The position numbers and the translations under genes are program-made. A stretch of 64,000 nucleotides of DNA from Myxococcus sp. CA023 (lineage in GTDB: Bacteria > Myxococcota > Myxococcia > Myxococcales > Myxococcaceae): the NCBI RefSeq assembly GCF_010998615.1, contig NZ_JAAEAH010000036.1:22231-86230 (forward strand), in the 5' to 3' direction. Below the pieces are notes generated by a model. It made no database searches and was not told the DNA's origin. It saw only the letters and a program-made list of their open reading frames with translations. Positions 63,579 to 64,000 of this stretch are shown piece by piece; position 1 is the first letter of the stretch, and the number at the start of each line of letters is the position of its first letter.

Positions 63579-64000
63579 TCCTCGCGTTCACGAGGAGCGA
63601 CTGGCGCGGCTGATGCCACCCACGACGTCGTGGGCGTTTCAACCCACGCTCCCCGAGTTCATGCGGAGCGACGGTAGTCAGTTCTACCTGCTCCATCCAA
63701 GCAAGCTTTCAACCCACGCTCCTCGCGTTAACAAGGAGCGACGACGTCAGGGCGACGCGGAGAGCTCCGCGGAGACGTTTCAACCCACGCTCCTCGTGAA
63801 CGCGAGGAGCGACCGCTCGCCGCCCGCATCACGCGGGTACGCGGGGTTTCAACCCACGCTCCTCGCGTTCACGAGGAGCGACTGAAGCCCGACAACTCCT
63901 TCATGTCGAGCGACATGTTTCAACCCACGCTCCTCGCGTTCACGAGGAGCGACCAGCGCGTCGTAGACGGGCTCGCGCTTCTGCGTGTTTCAACCCACGC
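63579..64000 (-). CRISPR. CRISPR array, trailer end (continues off the window)
   Basis: Seven repeats of 37 bp (plus-strand consensus begins GTTTCAACCCACGCTCCTCG and ends CGTTCACGAGGAGCGAC) with six spacers of 32-34 bp. Repeats start at 63636, 63706, 63777, 63846, 63917 and 63987 (cut by the window edge); a half repeat lies at 63579-63601. Repeats decay leftward, so that is the trailer end and the leader is to the right. By analogy with type I-C repeats, which end in TTGAAAC, the array is read on the minus strand. The internal palindrome GCTCCTCG/CGAGGAGC forms the crRNA hairpin. No cas gene is in the window. Confidence 0.97.

Noticed and set aside
63565..63885. A plus-strand frame with repeated FQPTL peptides
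   Set aside because: It is the CRISPR repeat translated; periodicity comes from repeats, not from a protein.

Overview
The window is high-GC DNA that reads as chromosome from Myxococcus xanthus or a close relative. The reasons are a GC-rich third codon position throughout, a complete chemosensory operon ending at a fatty acid desaturase, many orphan hybrid histidine kinases, numerous lipoproteins, a DUF2378 (TIGR02265) protein known mainly from myxobacteria, and a remnant of what looks like the Myxococcus double-CXXCG paralogue family. Species and locus-tag assignments are inference, since no database search was possible.

Layout. (1) 1-9917, minus strand: a tightly overlapped che operon in the order cheY-cheA-cheW-mcp-HEAT-cheR-cheB, followed by the start of a membrane fatty acid desaturase. 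The HEAT-repeat gene carries an apparent one-base frameshift in a 6-G tract. The gene content resembles the M. xanthus Che7 cluster. (2) 10190-19671: a hybrid kinase, a Fur-family regulator, a single-domain response regulator, secreted and lipoproteins, a PAS kinase, a metallophosphoesterase and a JAMM-motif lipoprotein. (3) 20026-28843: DoxX, a four-gene unit ending in a RegB/RegA-type redox two-component pair, a LURP-one-like protein, a MerR regulator divergent from a methyltransferase with a palindromic operator between them, a polytopic DUF1624-like protein and a GNAT enzyme. (4) 29017-36800: a lipoprotein flanked by 57-bp direct repeats, then aldehyde dehydrogenase, fadJ and fadI on the minus strand, then a graveyard of broken genes including an SDR/acyl-CoA dehydrogenase chimera.

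(5) 37027-54180: signalling-dense DNA with four more sensor kinases, a lone receiver, a TonB-dependent receptor carrying its own TonB-like domain, an XRE regulator, DUF2378, and lipoproteins, one with an NGLST minisatellite. (6) 54193-61652: a RelE-like small protein, a lipoprotein paralogous to the one at 19252, and a translationally coupled operon of MoxR ATPase, a 42-residue ORF, a bpX5-like protein, a vWA plus beta-propeller protein and a bpX6-like protein. I interpret this as a MoxR-vWA-beta-propeller ternary system, a class predicted to act in biological conflict. (7) 61857-64000: an outer membrane protein, an alpha/beta hydrolase, a small unknown protein, and the trailer end of a CRISPR array that continues beyond the window.

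The parts most worth follow-up are the ternary system next to the CRISPR array, a CRISPR repeat whose hairpin has been inverted, a compact three-way-junction-like element at 48630-48681, and the gene debris around 36 kb. Most functions are read from motifs I can see in the translations. Substrates, partners and regulation are inference unless stated otherwise.
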